Source: Sphaerolaimus hirsutus
Lineage: Eukaryota > Nematoda > Chromadorea > Monhysterida > Sphaerolaimidae
Reading direction: 5' to 3'
Length of the DNA stretch: 64,000 nt
Assembly (NCBI GenBank): GCA_964036195.1
Contig: OZ038459.1
Span: forward strand, 23,929,206-23,993,205
The stretch's first letter is position 1. Each line of letters opens with the position of its first letter. Under the pieces are notes generated by a model. It was not told the DNA's origin and made no database searches. It saw only the letters and a program-made list of their open reading frames with translations. The position numbers and the translations under genes were made by a program. Shown in pieces: positions 29,992-39,751 of this stretch.

Positions 29992-31258
29992 TACCGTATT
30001 TCCTCGAAATACCCCCCCCCTCGATATACCCCGCCCCCCCTCGTTTGACCCCCCCCCCTCTCGAGACCACTATGAAACAATCACCCCCCCCCCCCTCGAA
30101 ATACCCCCCCCCCACATTGAGTGTAAAGGGAACGTACATGACAATGACTGTAGTTTGTGTTCTGCGTACTGCAGAACACACGTTAAAACAATGTCGGTGT
30201 CACGTTAGAACAGTGTACATACCACCAGAGTTGGAAAAACGTATTTACGTTTACCCGAAATACCCGGTTATTCGGGTATTTATATTTACGTTTACGTTTA
30301 CGTTTTCCAAAAATACCATTACGTTTTGTTACGTTTTCCTGACCGAAATACCCGGGTACTTGGGAAAACGTAAAAATTCAGATATTTTATAGTTTCTTGG
30401 TGACCGCGCCCTTGGACGGAACTGCATATGCCCATGAATTCTCTACCAATTATGATGCTTGAGCACTTAAAAGGATCAGAATGATGTGGCGATCGCTTTA
30501 GTGCAGCGATTAGAATGATTACAAACGATACAATACCTCAAATATTTAATAGAGTCTAATAGATAGCCACCATTGTTTACTGACTGCAGTCGCTTTTGAA
30601 ATTTGGTATAATAAAAGGATCCATTTGGGATATGGAAACATTTGAGCAAGTTATTCATCAGATTGAATTACAAAAATGTGTAACTTTTGCTCAATTTTAA
30701 CGTTTATATCATCATCGTTTGTGTTAGATTATCATTTGTTATAGTTGTCTGACTCGATGTAGTTCATTATGGTGAGTATATGTAGTGCTAAAAACATAAA
30801 AATATTGTATGGAAATCAGCGATTGACCCGTATAAAACTGAAAATAATGGTATTTACCAAAGCATAATGACAAATACTACACATAAAAATTTTACGTTTA
30901 CGTTTTTTTTTACGTATTCCTTGGTATTTTAAAAATACCTTACGTTTTAGTATTTATACTTTTGATTTGGAAAAGGTATTTACGTTTACGTTTACGTTTT
31001 CCAAAAATACCAGTATTTGTACAACTCTGCATACCACCTACATACTAATATTAGTCTACAGAACCTTATAAATGGCGGTTTTTGTTGCATTTTTCGACGT
31101 CTGCGTACGTTTCAGACGACAATTTTGTACATGGTTTTGAAAAATTTTCTTGTGAAATAATAACCCACCCCCTCGAAATACCCCCCCTCGTTTAACCCCC
31201 CCTCTCGGGACCACTATGAAACAATCACCCCCGGGGGGTATTTCGAGGAAATACGGTA
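29992..31258. mobile_element. TA-flanked G/C-tract element interrupted by a hAT-like insertion
   Basis: The ends read TACCGTATTTCCTCGAAATA and its inverse. Without the 804-bp insertion and one 8-bp duplication, 455 bp remain, matching the 456-bp uninterrupted copy at 32551-33006 throughout. Long C and G runs line both ends. No coding capacity. Confidence 0.85.
30226..31029. mobile_element. hAT-like non-autonomous element with clean 8-bp duplication
   Basis: The 804-bp insertion starts CAGAGTTGG and ends CAACTCTG, and is flanked by CATACCAC at 30218-30225 and 31030-31037. The uninterrupted sibling at about 32775 has the target only once, proving the boundaries. CAGAG termini and an 8-bp duplication fit hAT. 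Both ends are full of TTTACGTTTACG words, and the interior holds no transposase. Confidence 0.9.
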
Positions 31259-31285
31259 GTATTTTATTTGTTTATTCACGGAAAT

Positions 31286-31910
31286 TCTTCTCTTATTCTG
31301 GTGCCGGTTCCGAAAGTGGAAAAGTAAAAAGTAAAGAGTTACGAGTTGAGTAAAATGACAAATGATTTTACTCAACTCTCAACGTTTTACTTTACTCTTA
31401 CCGTATTACCTCGAATTATCCCCCCCTTGAATTAACCCCCCCCCCCCTCGAATTAACCCCCCCTCAAAATGGGCTGGGGAAATAATAACCCCCCCCCCCC
31501 TCGAAATACCCCCCCTCCAGAATGATGTAAATCATGTATGCAATGTACATGATGTATTTATTTCTACTTATTTGCATCGCAGCTACACTTATACGCTTAT
31601 TTGTGTACAGATGTACATCTAACGCCCAAATATAACCTTTTTTCTCACATTAATTACCGTTTTTGTGTAAAAAAACCGTATTCTTTACTATGAATTTCAC
31701 GAAAATTTCTGGCGAAATAATAAAACCCCCCCCTCGAATAAACCCCCCCTCGAATTAACCCCCCCCCTCAAATTTTGCTGGCGAAATAATAAACCCCCAT
31801 GGGGGTATTTCGAGGTAATACGGTAACTTCATCATCTTATCATTTATCATTTTACTCAACTCGTAACTCTTTACTTTTTACTTTTCCACTTTCGGAACCG
31901 GCACCAGAAT
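31286..31910. mobile_element. Inverted-repeat element interrupted by a TA-type element
   Basis: The arms at about 31286-31398 and 31826-31910 are inverted copies (GGTGCCGGTTCCGAAAGTGG and its inverse; GAGTTGAGTAAAATGA within). The centre is occupied by the element at 31399-31825. Confidence 0.7.
31399..31825. mobile_element. TA-flanked G/C-tract element nested in the previous one
   Basis: It begins TACCGTATTACCTCGAATTA and ends with an inverted CGAGGTAATACGGTA, for 427 bp. Long poly-C runs with CTCGAATTAACC spacers lie inside. It contains no coding sequence. Confidence 0.7.
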
Positions 31911-31966
31911 AATAGAAGAACTCTTAACTTTACTGATAACTTGTAATTTGTCATTTTACTCAACTC

Positions 31967-32149
31967 TAGTGACGGAAAAGCGCCAGGAAAAATGGCGCCA
32001 TTCAAAATAATGGCGCTGGGCGCCAAAGGGCGCCAGAGAAAATGGCGCTAGGCGCCAATGGCGCCATCTGAAAAAATGGCGCCGGGCGCCAAAGGGCGCC
32101 AGAAAAACGGCGCCGGGCGCCAAAATGGCGCCAACGATAAAACTCACTA
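31967..32149. mobile_element. Short GCGCCA-array element
   Basis: This 183-bp copy runs from TAGTGACGGAAAAGCGCC to AACTCACTA. It consists of TGGCGCC/GGGCGCC words. The termini resemble the hAT-like family at 15789-16740, but there is no 8-bp duplication. Confidence 0.55.
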
Positions 32150-32189
32150 TTTAAGCATGTATATCGTAACAGAAGCTTGTTTAAAAGAG

Positions 32190-32550
32190 CAATATGTTAC
32201 CGTATTTCCTCTAAATACCCCTTGAATTAAACCCCTTCGAAATACCCCCAGGTCTGAGCGAGCTAGGGAAAAAATTACCACCACTCAACACCCCCCATCT
32301 GTAATAAGGTACATACGTCATGTTTGCAATGAACATGATGTTTTAATGGCGGCCAATTTACATCGCAGCTATACCGTATTACCTCGAAATACCCACAGTT
32401 CATTTATTGTTCAAAATCGTTTATTTTTCAGAGTGCAAATTTCGAGGGGCAGTTATTTGAGGAATGGTTGTATTATTTCCCCCAAAAATAGTAAAGATGG
32501 ACTTTTACATATCCAAAACTGGTAATAAAAGTGACAAAACAGGATATATT
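32190..32550. repeat. Fragments of the G/C-tract family
   Basis: Partial ends appear at about 32196 (ACCGTATTTCCTCTAAATA) and 32374 (ACCGTATTACCTCGAAATA). They are not paired with intact right ends. Confidence 0.5.
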
Positions 32551-33006
32551 TACCGTATTTCCTCGAAATACCCCCCCCCCCTCGAAATACCCCCCCCCCC
32601 CCCTCGTTTGACCCCCCCCTCTCGAGACCACTATGAAACAATCACCCCCCCCCTCGAAATACCCCCCCCCAAATTGAGTGTAAAGGGAACGTACATGACA
32701 ATAACTGTAGTTTGTGTTCTGTGTACTGCAGAACACACGTCAAAACAATGTCGGTGTCACGTTAGAACAGTGTACATACCACCTACATACTAATATTAGT
32801 CTACAGAACCTTATAAATGGCGGTTTTTGTTGCATTTTTCAACGTCTTCGTACGTTTCAGACGACAATTTCGTACTTGGTTTTCAAAAATTTTCTTGTGA
32901 AACAATAACCCCCCCCCTCGAAATACCCCCCCCTCGTTTAACCACCCCCTCTCGGGACCACTATGAAACAATCACCCCCCGGGGGGTATTTCGAGGAAAT
33001 ACGGTA
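32551..33006. mobile_element. TA-flanked G/C-tract element, uninterrupted copy
   Basis: This 456-bp copy has CCGTATTTCCTCGAAATACC termini in inverted orientation, each preceded by TA. It is the reference for the filled copy at 29992-31258. The TA target hints at a Tc1/mariner-like or other TA-specific transposase, none of which is encoded here. Confidence 0.8.
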
Positions 33007-33196
33007 GATGTATGAACGTAGATGGCTACACGAACTAGTCGTGTGGCTGTGATCAGGCTGTCCGTGAAAATGTAGCATTTTCTATACCACGCATAACCAG
33101 CAAATGCTACATTATTAAAAAAAGTTGTAACATGTACCACGTTTCTAATGATCCCCAATGTGAGAGCATAATTGGGTAACACGATGCAGTGTGTGT

Positions 33197-33352
33197 TGTT
33201 AGATCCGTTGATTCGAGCATGTTCTGTGATGCAAGCCATTAGGGCTTTTCCTTTTGAATTCAATTTATTGCCCACTTGGGGCACTCACGGGTACTCGCTA
33301 CACCGCTTCACTCCTGAATAAATCCTTCACCAAATATCGAGCTTCATTTTCA
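33197..33352 (+). repeat. 5' LTR (156 bp)
   Basis: It starts TGTTAGATCCGTTG and ends GCTTCATTTTCA, TG...CA. It is very short for an LTR. GAATAAA near 33317 could serve as polyadenylation signal. No clear TATA box is seen. Confidence 0.95.
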
Positions 33353-33369
33353 TGGTGGACGACCTGGGG
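33353..33369 (+). other. Primer-binding site
   Basis: TGGTGGACGACCTGGGG begins directly at the LTR end, as expected for priming by a tRNA 3' end. The tRNA species is not identified. Confidence 0.65.
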
Positions 33370-33830
33370 ACAGATCAACAACAATTGATGCCCAGGCTGT
33401 GAAGGTAGTACGTCAGGTACGGTGTTGTCTCCGGAGTGGTATGTGGTGTGAAAAGAATGTCGCAAACTTCGGCGACTGCGCGTAGACCGCACACACGTGC
33501 CCATCCAAACCACTGTGTGCCACAGTTTTCACCTCATACTGCCGCCTTGAGATTTGTTGAAAATCTTCAATTGAAAATGGCTTGGCGGCACAAACAACCG
33601 TTTCCGGGTGCAGATTTGTCAGTGCACACCGCGGTTCATTGTGCCCCAAATTTGGAACGGCAAGAGTTCCGATCAGAATCTACTGCTATCCCAATTACGG
33701 TAGCATCGCCGGGGTTGAATAGCTGGCGGGGTGTGGGGATTGATAATTGGGGAATCGACGTAGCACCGAAGTACAGAATTCATCTTCGGTGCGTTACCAG
33801 TTAGCATCGGAACCGGTATCATCGCGGTAC

Positions 33831-35315
33831 ATGTTGAACACTTCTGTTGGAGGTCCGAATGCTGGGGGTTTGTCTGGGGGGGCAATTTTGCATAGACGGG
33901 GGAATCCCGACCCTCGAGAATATGTCGGAATCACTGGGGGTCCACAAATTTGCCATAATTCGCATTTTTCACCGAATTCACAACGCGTATCCGGGCAGTG
34001 GGTGCCACAGCGACAGGAGGATCGTTCACACGCTGCATCGCGTCTTCATTCGGACATTCCGCGAAATAGAACGGTTAGATATGACCCTCACCACATGTTG
34101 ATTGGCGAGGGGACAGAAGGTGACGGTTTGGGGGCACAGCGCTCCTATGATATTTTTGACCGGTTGAGCCGGTACGCACATTCTGCCACGCCGTTCCGAC
34201 GCGAGATGTCGGAACGAATAGATTTGAATGTTTTTTCCGCTCCAATTCAGCCGTGTTGTGTTGTAAACACGGCCACTTATTTTGCTCAAGCGGCTCTTCT
34301 CAACCCCTTGTCAGAGCCGCAAATGGCGCCACAATTGGCGCAGCAATTGGCGCCACAATTGGCACCGCAAATGGCGCAAATGGCGCCACAGTTGGCGCAG
34401 CAATTGGCGCCACAATTGGCGCCGCAAATGGTGCAATTGGCGCCACAATTGGCGCCACAAATGGCGCACCAAAACGTGCCACAAACGGCACCACAAATGG
34501 CACTGCAGCCTACAGCACAAGGCGTACCGCAACCGGCACAGGAAAAGCAGGTATCCACACCAGAAAATTTGGTGCTTTCAGACATGTGTGCGTGTCTCAT
34601 CTCGTTAAGTGACAAAATCGAAAATTTAACTTCCAAAAGCGTTGCGATTAACAAAGACCAGTTGTCAGTGAATACAGCTGAGGCGCCCCCTATGGCGCCA
34701 GATAAGTCCGACACAAAACCTTGGCACGCACGCACTTTTTCAACTTTGCCGGGCGCGTTTGCGTCACAAACTTCTGCGGAATTTTTGCAATATTGGATGC
34801 TGCTCAAACTGCATATTCTCGACAAAATCGCAATTTTTAGAGGTCAAAATGACTCCTTGACATTTTCGGAATGGCATCGTTCCTTGAAAACTGCCGTTTT
34901 GTCAGTGCCAAATGCGGAATTAATTCCACAATTTTGGCAGGAGGTATTTTCCACCAAGTTGGGTGGAGATGCGTTTAAGACAATGGTGGCACTTTTCCAG
35001 CCGCAAGAATTATCAAATCACGACAAAGTACTAAAATCCTTGGGGGAAATTTTCAAAGATCCCGCGAAACAATATACATATATCGAGTGGGAAAACGCTG
35101 CGATGTCACGCGATGAGACATTTGTAGCTTTTTATTTGCGACTGTTGTCAAAAATGCCATCATTGTTGAAATCTCGGGTAAATTTCGATCGAGTGCTGAT
35201 TGACAATTTGGTTGGCATTCAAATATGGTCGAGATTCGATGACACTCGATTTGACAGGTTTGTGGTGGCAAATTTTCAGGGGAAGTACCAATCAGCAGAA
35301 AAAACCCATGAGTGA
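33831..35315 (+). CDS. gag: Gag with APQ tandem repeats
   Basis: The first ATG in this frame is at 33831; the frame is open from further upstream without ATG. About 160 residues in, a block of APQL/APQM tripeptide-type repeats spans about 34320-34545, coded by TTGGCGCCACAA-like words. A capsid-like region follows (about 34720-35290) with a conserved-looking SEWHRSLKTAV stretch and helical character. The frame stops at 35315. Homology-like text continues in the +1 frame from an A6 run at 35299-35304, so the Gag C-terminus is encoded in the next segment. Confidence 0.75.
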   Translation: MLNTSVGGPNAGGLSGGAILHRRGNPDPREYVGITGGPQICHNSHFSPNSQRVSGQWVPQRQEDRSHAASRLHSDIPRNRTVRYDPHHMLIGEGTEGDGLGAQRSYDIFDRLSRYAHSATPFRREMSERIDLNVFSAPIQPCCVVNTATYFAQAALLNPLSEPQMAPQLAQQLAPQLAPQMAQMAPQLAQQLAPQLAPQMVQLAPQLAPQMAHQNVPQTAPQMALQPTAQGVPQPAQEKQVSTPENLVLSDMCACLISLSDKIENLTSKSVAINKDQLSVNTAEAPPMAPDKSDTKPWHARTFSTLPGAFASQTSAEFLQYWMLLKLHILDKIAIFRGQNDSLTFSEWHRSLKTAVLSVPNAELIPQFWQEVFSTKLGGDAFKTMVALFQPQELSNHDKVLKSLGEIFKDPAKQYTYIEWENAAMSRDETFVAFYLRLLSKMPSLLKSRVNFDRVLIDNLVGIQIWSRFDDTRFDRFVVANFQGKYQSAEKTHE

Positions 35316-36138
35316 AATAGTCCAAAAATTAGATGAATTTTTCCGTAATGTCAAAAAGCCTAATAACACGGCTGCTAAAATTCCGTCGGCCGCCACAAAC
35401 AGGGCGCCACCATATCGCATTACCATGCGTTCAATGCTTCGTGAGTCTATAAATGATCCTTGGTGTCCACGCTTGGGACACACTATACATCGGACAAGTC
35501 AGTGTCGATTAACCCAGCGTGAAAATTTTCCTAACTCGGGCATATCAACCAACCGAGTTATACCAGGTTTGTCAGACAAATCTGATGGTTACGGTCAGGT
35601 TCGTAAATTTGGTCCAGCCACCACTCACGATGCCACTCTTGGAAAGAAGGTAGTGGCAAGAGCAGCGATGGAACAGCATGTAGATACAGACCAAGAAATC
35701 AAGTTCGAAGAAACTGAGACTTCTGACACGCCAGAAGACGTCGATCCTGAGGCGGAATCAGAGGGGAGTGACAAATACAATGCATATTGTGTCGAGTTCA
35801 AGCATCGGTTGGCCAAGATGTTTGAAGAGAGTCCTGGTCAGTTACGGTCATGGGAAAAATCTGCCAATGTCAGAAAACATTTTGCAAATTTACAGAAACA
35901 GTCGACCACCGCGTTGGAAGCTTTTTCCACGAGGTGTTCGAACAGCAGAGTGATTTTGAATGATTCAAAGAAAAACGATGCAGAACAGTGTCTTGGAAAT
36001 ACTGATATCACTGATGTAAAAGTAATGTTTTCTGATATCTCTGATTCATCCCTTTGTGCATGTTCTCTCGTTGGGAAAGATCAAAGATTATGCATAAAGT
36101 TGCACCGTCTAATGGACCTCAAGTACACGCCACAGTGA
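35308..36138 (+). CDS. Gag C-terminal / spacer segment, separate frame
   Basis: This segment sits in the +1 frame relative to gag and carries on from it. A degenerate zinc-knuckle-like stretch (WCPRLGHTIHRTSQC) near 35460-35505 lacks the second cysteine of CCHC. The rest is acidic and polar (E/D/T-rich near 35690-35790). It ends in TGA at 36136-36138 while protease reads in another frame that overlaps it. Confidence 0.55.
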   Translation: MSEIVQKLDEFFRNVKKPNNTAAKIPSAATNRAPPYRITMRSMLRESINDPWCPRLGHTIHRTSQCRLTQRENFPNSGISTNRVIPGLSDKSDGYGQVRKFGPATTHDATLGKKVVARAAMEQHVDTDQEIKFEETETSDTPEDVDPEAESEGSDKYNAYCVEFKHRLAKMFEESPGQLRSWEKSANVRKHFANLQKQSTTALEAFSTRCSNSRVILNDSKKNDAEQCLGNTDITDVKVMFSDISDSSLCACSLVGKDQRLCIKLHRLMDLKYTPQ

Positions 36139-37199
36139 GAATTGAAAATATACCATGTCGGGCATTGTTAGATTCAGGGTGCACAAGATCTCTTATTCCT
36201 CTTAAATTTCTTGTGCAACTATGGAAACAATTAAACGTTGATCTGACATCGCACTTGAAGCCATCCAATGTCACTTTGCACATGGTTAGTGGCGAGACAA
36301 GGTCAGGGGCTCTGAAAACAATACAATTGCGGTTAGAACACGTCTCTCCAATTGATTCTGTTTTGAGGAAAGTTTCTGCTACATTTTTGGTGAACACTGT
36401 TGAGGGGGCGCTGGATGAAATTTTATTGGGGACAGATGTCATGCATTTTCTAAAATTGTCATGGCTTATACCACTCTCTTTAGAAAAAGACGTACAAACA
36501 GTGTTACCTCCAGATGCCGACCATGCGCAAGCAATTTTAGATAATGAAAAAATTTTCCAAGCATTATTTTCCGACAAATTGAAAGCATCAAAACCCATTT
36601 ATGTGAAACCAAATTTGATGTATACCATGAAGTTAGACAAACTCAAGTGTCCACAGGGGTTTTCTGACATTCAATGGAAGAATACGTTTGCTGTGTACTC
36701 GAACACGGACATAGAAACAAACTTTGAGATGTACAACACTGCTGTCTCCACCCTAGAATCCAAAGATGCGTACTTGCACCTTTTCAATCCAGCCAATTCA
36801 CCCTTGAAAATACCAGTAGGCACAACTGTGGCACACTACAGTGTGTACCCGAACACATCTTTATTTCAAAGTGGGAAGATGTTCCACAAGTTGTTTTCGG
36901 ACGAGAAATCAATGTCAATGTTCGGAATTTTTTCTCTAGAGAGTTATGAGACGCGTGCGGTATCGGCAAAAGCCATTACATTGCCTGAACCGCCTAAATC
37001 GAGTCATGACCAAAAAATTGAGAGTGAGGAAGAAGTCCCATCGACTCAAGACCAACGTTATCAGTTTATTTTGAAAAATTTGGCGTCCAAAAATCGCATG
37101 ACATTGTCGCCACACATTCAGCAGCAATTTGAGAAGTTGTTGTTTGATTTTCATGACGTTTTCGCGTGTCATGAATATGATGTGTCGTGCATAAAATAA
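36054..37199 (+). CDS. pro: Aspartic protease and linker
   Basis: The retropepsin active site LLDSGCTRS lies at about 36165-36191 (DSG rather than the commoner DTG) with the conserved LLGTDVM flap-distal region near 36424. About 300 residues of linker follow and end FHDVFACHEYDVS, the stretch that normally precedes RT. The frame ends at a TAA at 37197-37199; RT continues in the -1 frame. The meaningful part starts near 36115; upstream codons are overlap with the previous segment. Confidence 0.75.
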   Translation: MCMFSRWERSKIMHKVAPSNGPQVHATVRIENIPCRALLDSGCTRSLIPLKFLVQLWKQLNVDLTSHLKPSNVTLHMVSGETRSGALKTIQLRLEHVSPIDSVLRKVSATFLVNTVEGALDEILLGTDVMHFLKLSWLIPLSLEKDVQTVLPPDADHAQAILDNEKIFQALFSDKLKASKPIYVKPNLMYTMKLDKLKCPQGFSDIQWKNTFAVYSNTDIETNFEMYNTAVSTLESKDAYLHLFNPANSPLKIPVGTTVAHYSVYPNTSLFQSGKMFHKLFSDEKSMSMFGIFSLESYETRAVSAKAITLPEPPKSSHDQKIESEEEVPSTQDQRYQFILKNLASKNRMTLSPHIQQQFEKLLFDFHDVFACHEYDVSCIK

Positions 37200-37666
37200 C
37201 CACTGATCCGAATCATCCACCGATTAAACAATCTGTGAGATATGAGCCCATGCGCAAACGTGAATTTATTCATAAGTCAATAGCTTCCATGCTCAAAGAA
37301 GGTATCATTGAGCCCTCGGACGGCCCTTGGGCAAGCCCGATCACCATAGCTCCGAAGGGCACTGATAATTTTAGATTTTGTGTCGATTTTAAATTAGTTA
37401 ACTTGATCACAAAAATTGATTCCTACCCTTTACCACGCATAGGTGAGTTGCTTGCAGAATTGTCAGGGAACACGATTTTTTCGGCTATTGATATCCGACA
37501 CGGGTATTACAATGTTACATTGGCGGATGAGGAATCACGCAAACGAACTTCGTTTGTGTGCAGTTTAGGACAATACAGGTATTTATACCAGAATGGTGTT
37601 CGGTACCTGCAACGCTGGTGCGTCTTTCCAGCGTCTCATCAATATAATAACAAACGGATTAAATGA
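37187..37666 (+). pseudogene. Reverse transcriptase, N-terminal fragment
   Basis: It contains the RT fingers and first palm motif: IIEPSDGPWASPI, FRFCVDFKLVN and FSAIDIRHGYY. Homology leaves this frame near 37585, a few bases before the FGTCNAGASFQ motif, which is found in another frame. So there is a small indel inside RT. Residues after that point are out of frame. Confidence 0.8.
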
Positions 37667-38894
37667 GAATCCCACCAGAGCATGGTGTAAAACTTATATT
37701 GATGACATTCTTTGTTGCAGTAAAACTGTAGAAGAACATTTGATACACTTGACAAGGTTATTTGAGCAGTTACGATGGGCTAATTTGAAAATGCAACCAG
37801 CGAAATGTAACCTATTCACCACGGAATTGAAATATCTCGGTCATCAAATTTCTGCAGATGGAATTTCACCCACACCGTCAAGGGTCGCTGCAATGACAGA
37901 CCAACCTAAAGTCCACACCAAACAAGATTTAAGGTGTTTTCTAGGAAAATGTGTCTACTACAGCCATTTCATTCCAAACTTCAGCACGGTGGTGGCGCCG
38001 TTATACTCGGCATTGTCGGGATTTTTCCCGAAACATGGAAATACTGGGTTTGAATGGACAGATGAGATGCTTACCTCATGGGATATGTTGAAACATTTAG
38101 TTACAAATCCACCTGTACTTAGACATCCAACTTATCACGATGACCGTGGATTTATTTTGGAATGTGACGCCAGTTCAATAGGTTTGGGTGCTGTACTGTC
38201 ACAACTTGGTGAAGACGGAAAGGTTCACCCTGTGTCATTTATTTCTAAACGTCTGTCGCACCCGCATACAAAATTTTCTGCAGCGGAACTCGAAAGTTTG
38301 TGTATTTGTTGGGCGGTTCGACGCCTAGCGGATTATGTTGAGGGACAAAAGTTGACGGTTTATACCGATAATTCGGGTATACAACAGGTGTTAAAATCAT
38401 CCGCGCACAGTAAATTAGAACGTTGGGCAATATACCTACAGGGGAAGGTAACCAATTTTATCCATAAACCTGGCACCCTGAATAGGGTTGCTGATGCTCT
38501 TTCTCGTAACCCAATCGATGAACCTGTTTTTGAGGGCGAGTTAGACACCCCCACTGAAATTGTTAAGGGCATGGCAGCAATGCCTTTGGGACACGATTCT
38601 GATGAATTTTCAGTAAACTGGAAGAAAATTCAACGCGAGGATCCGGAGTTGTCACATGTCATTACTTCCCTTGAAAACGGTTCCTTGTACATGACAGACA
38701 CAATGTTGATTGAAGGTGTTTTATATTTTAAAGCACCTATATCTGTCTCACATTTTGCAATCTGGCCACCTAAATCGTGGCAACTTGCATGTTTGAACCA
38801 AGCACACATGGGAGTGTACGCCAGTCATGGAGGTCAAGAACGCACACTCCATTTGCTCTGTGAGTATTTTGCTTGGCCAAACATGAAACATTGA
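37593..38894 (+). pseudogene. RT C-terminal part, RNase H and first half of integrase zinc finger
   Basis: RT continues with FGTCNAGASFQR and YIDDILCC. RNase H residues are visible: D in LECDASS, E in ELESLC, D in VYTDNS and D in VADALSRNP. The integrase HH half (GVYASHGG region, near 38810-38835) is present and the frame stops at 38892-38894 right after WPNMKH. The cysteine half of the HHCC finger is absent, indicating a deletion of roughly 90 bp compared with relatives. Confidence 0.82.
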
Positions 38895-38904
38895 GCCTTT
38901 TGAG

Positions 38905-39684
38905 GTGATACATGTTGACACAATGCAGGTAAATTCTTCTGACCGAAAATCAAAAATTTTGGTTGTTGTTGACGCTTTGACGCGATACACAATTTCGATA
39001 CCTATAAGTTCTCTTCATGCCACGGCTATTTCAAAGTCATTATTGAAAAATGTGTTTTTGGTTTACGGGGCACCGCGAATTATGGTTTCAGATCGTGGTA
39101 CTGAGTTTTGCAATTCAGAAGTTCGGGCATTGTGCCAAAATTTCGGTGTGCAACAGAAACCAATTTTGGCTCGTAATCCACAAGCCAATGGGCTTGTTGA
39201 GCGAACAAACCGTCAAATTCGTGCTATGATGGTAGCGTGCAAAACCGATTATCCGCATTTCTCATGGAAAGAATTACTTCCCATGGCGATTCTCAAACAT
39301 AATATGGCCATGAATAAAGTGACAAGTTGTTGTCCATTTTTCCTTGTCTTTGGGCATTTGCCGCATTGGAATTTGTTCCACGCGGCAGCAAAGACATTGG
39401 AACCACAATTTGCGAGGTTGTTAGCTAAAAATCAAAGTGATTCAAACAGATTGAAATACAAAAGGTATTTTGATGAGCATCATGCTGTCATTGTTCACGA
39501 AGGTGATCTAGTGATGTTAAAAAATCATACATCAGACAAAATGGCCCCACGATTTTCTGGGCCATTTGTTGTTCAAGAAGTAAATTCACCGAACTTATTG
39601 TTAAAAAGTGCCTCGGATGACACAATCATTTCTGTGCCACAACGACATACCTGGAAACTGGCAAAGTTTTCAACTTCCAATTAA
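38905..39684 (+). pseudogene. Integrase catalytic core and C-terminal domain
   Basis: The catalytic triad is visible as HVDTM, SDRGTEF and NGLVERTNRQ, and an SGPFVV module marks the GPY/F domain near the end. The frame lacks a plausible start of its own and follows the deletion at 38890. The catalytic core is intact but would need a zinc finger in trans. Confidence 0.82.
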
Positions 39685-39751
39685 CTCTCATAAATTAGAG
39701 CCACTTACTAGTCTGACAGCATAGCTGCACCAAAAGTTTTCACAAAAAGAA

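Noticed and set aside
30236..31012. TTTACG repeats as telomere-like DNA
   Set aside because: They lie inside a bounded mobile element with target duplications and are interspersed, not a continuous terminal array.
35299..35305. AAAAAAC heptamer at the end of gag as a classic -1 frameshift site
   Set aside because: The zero-frame codon phase is wrong for -1 slippage at this heptamer, and the downstream coding frame is +1, not -1.
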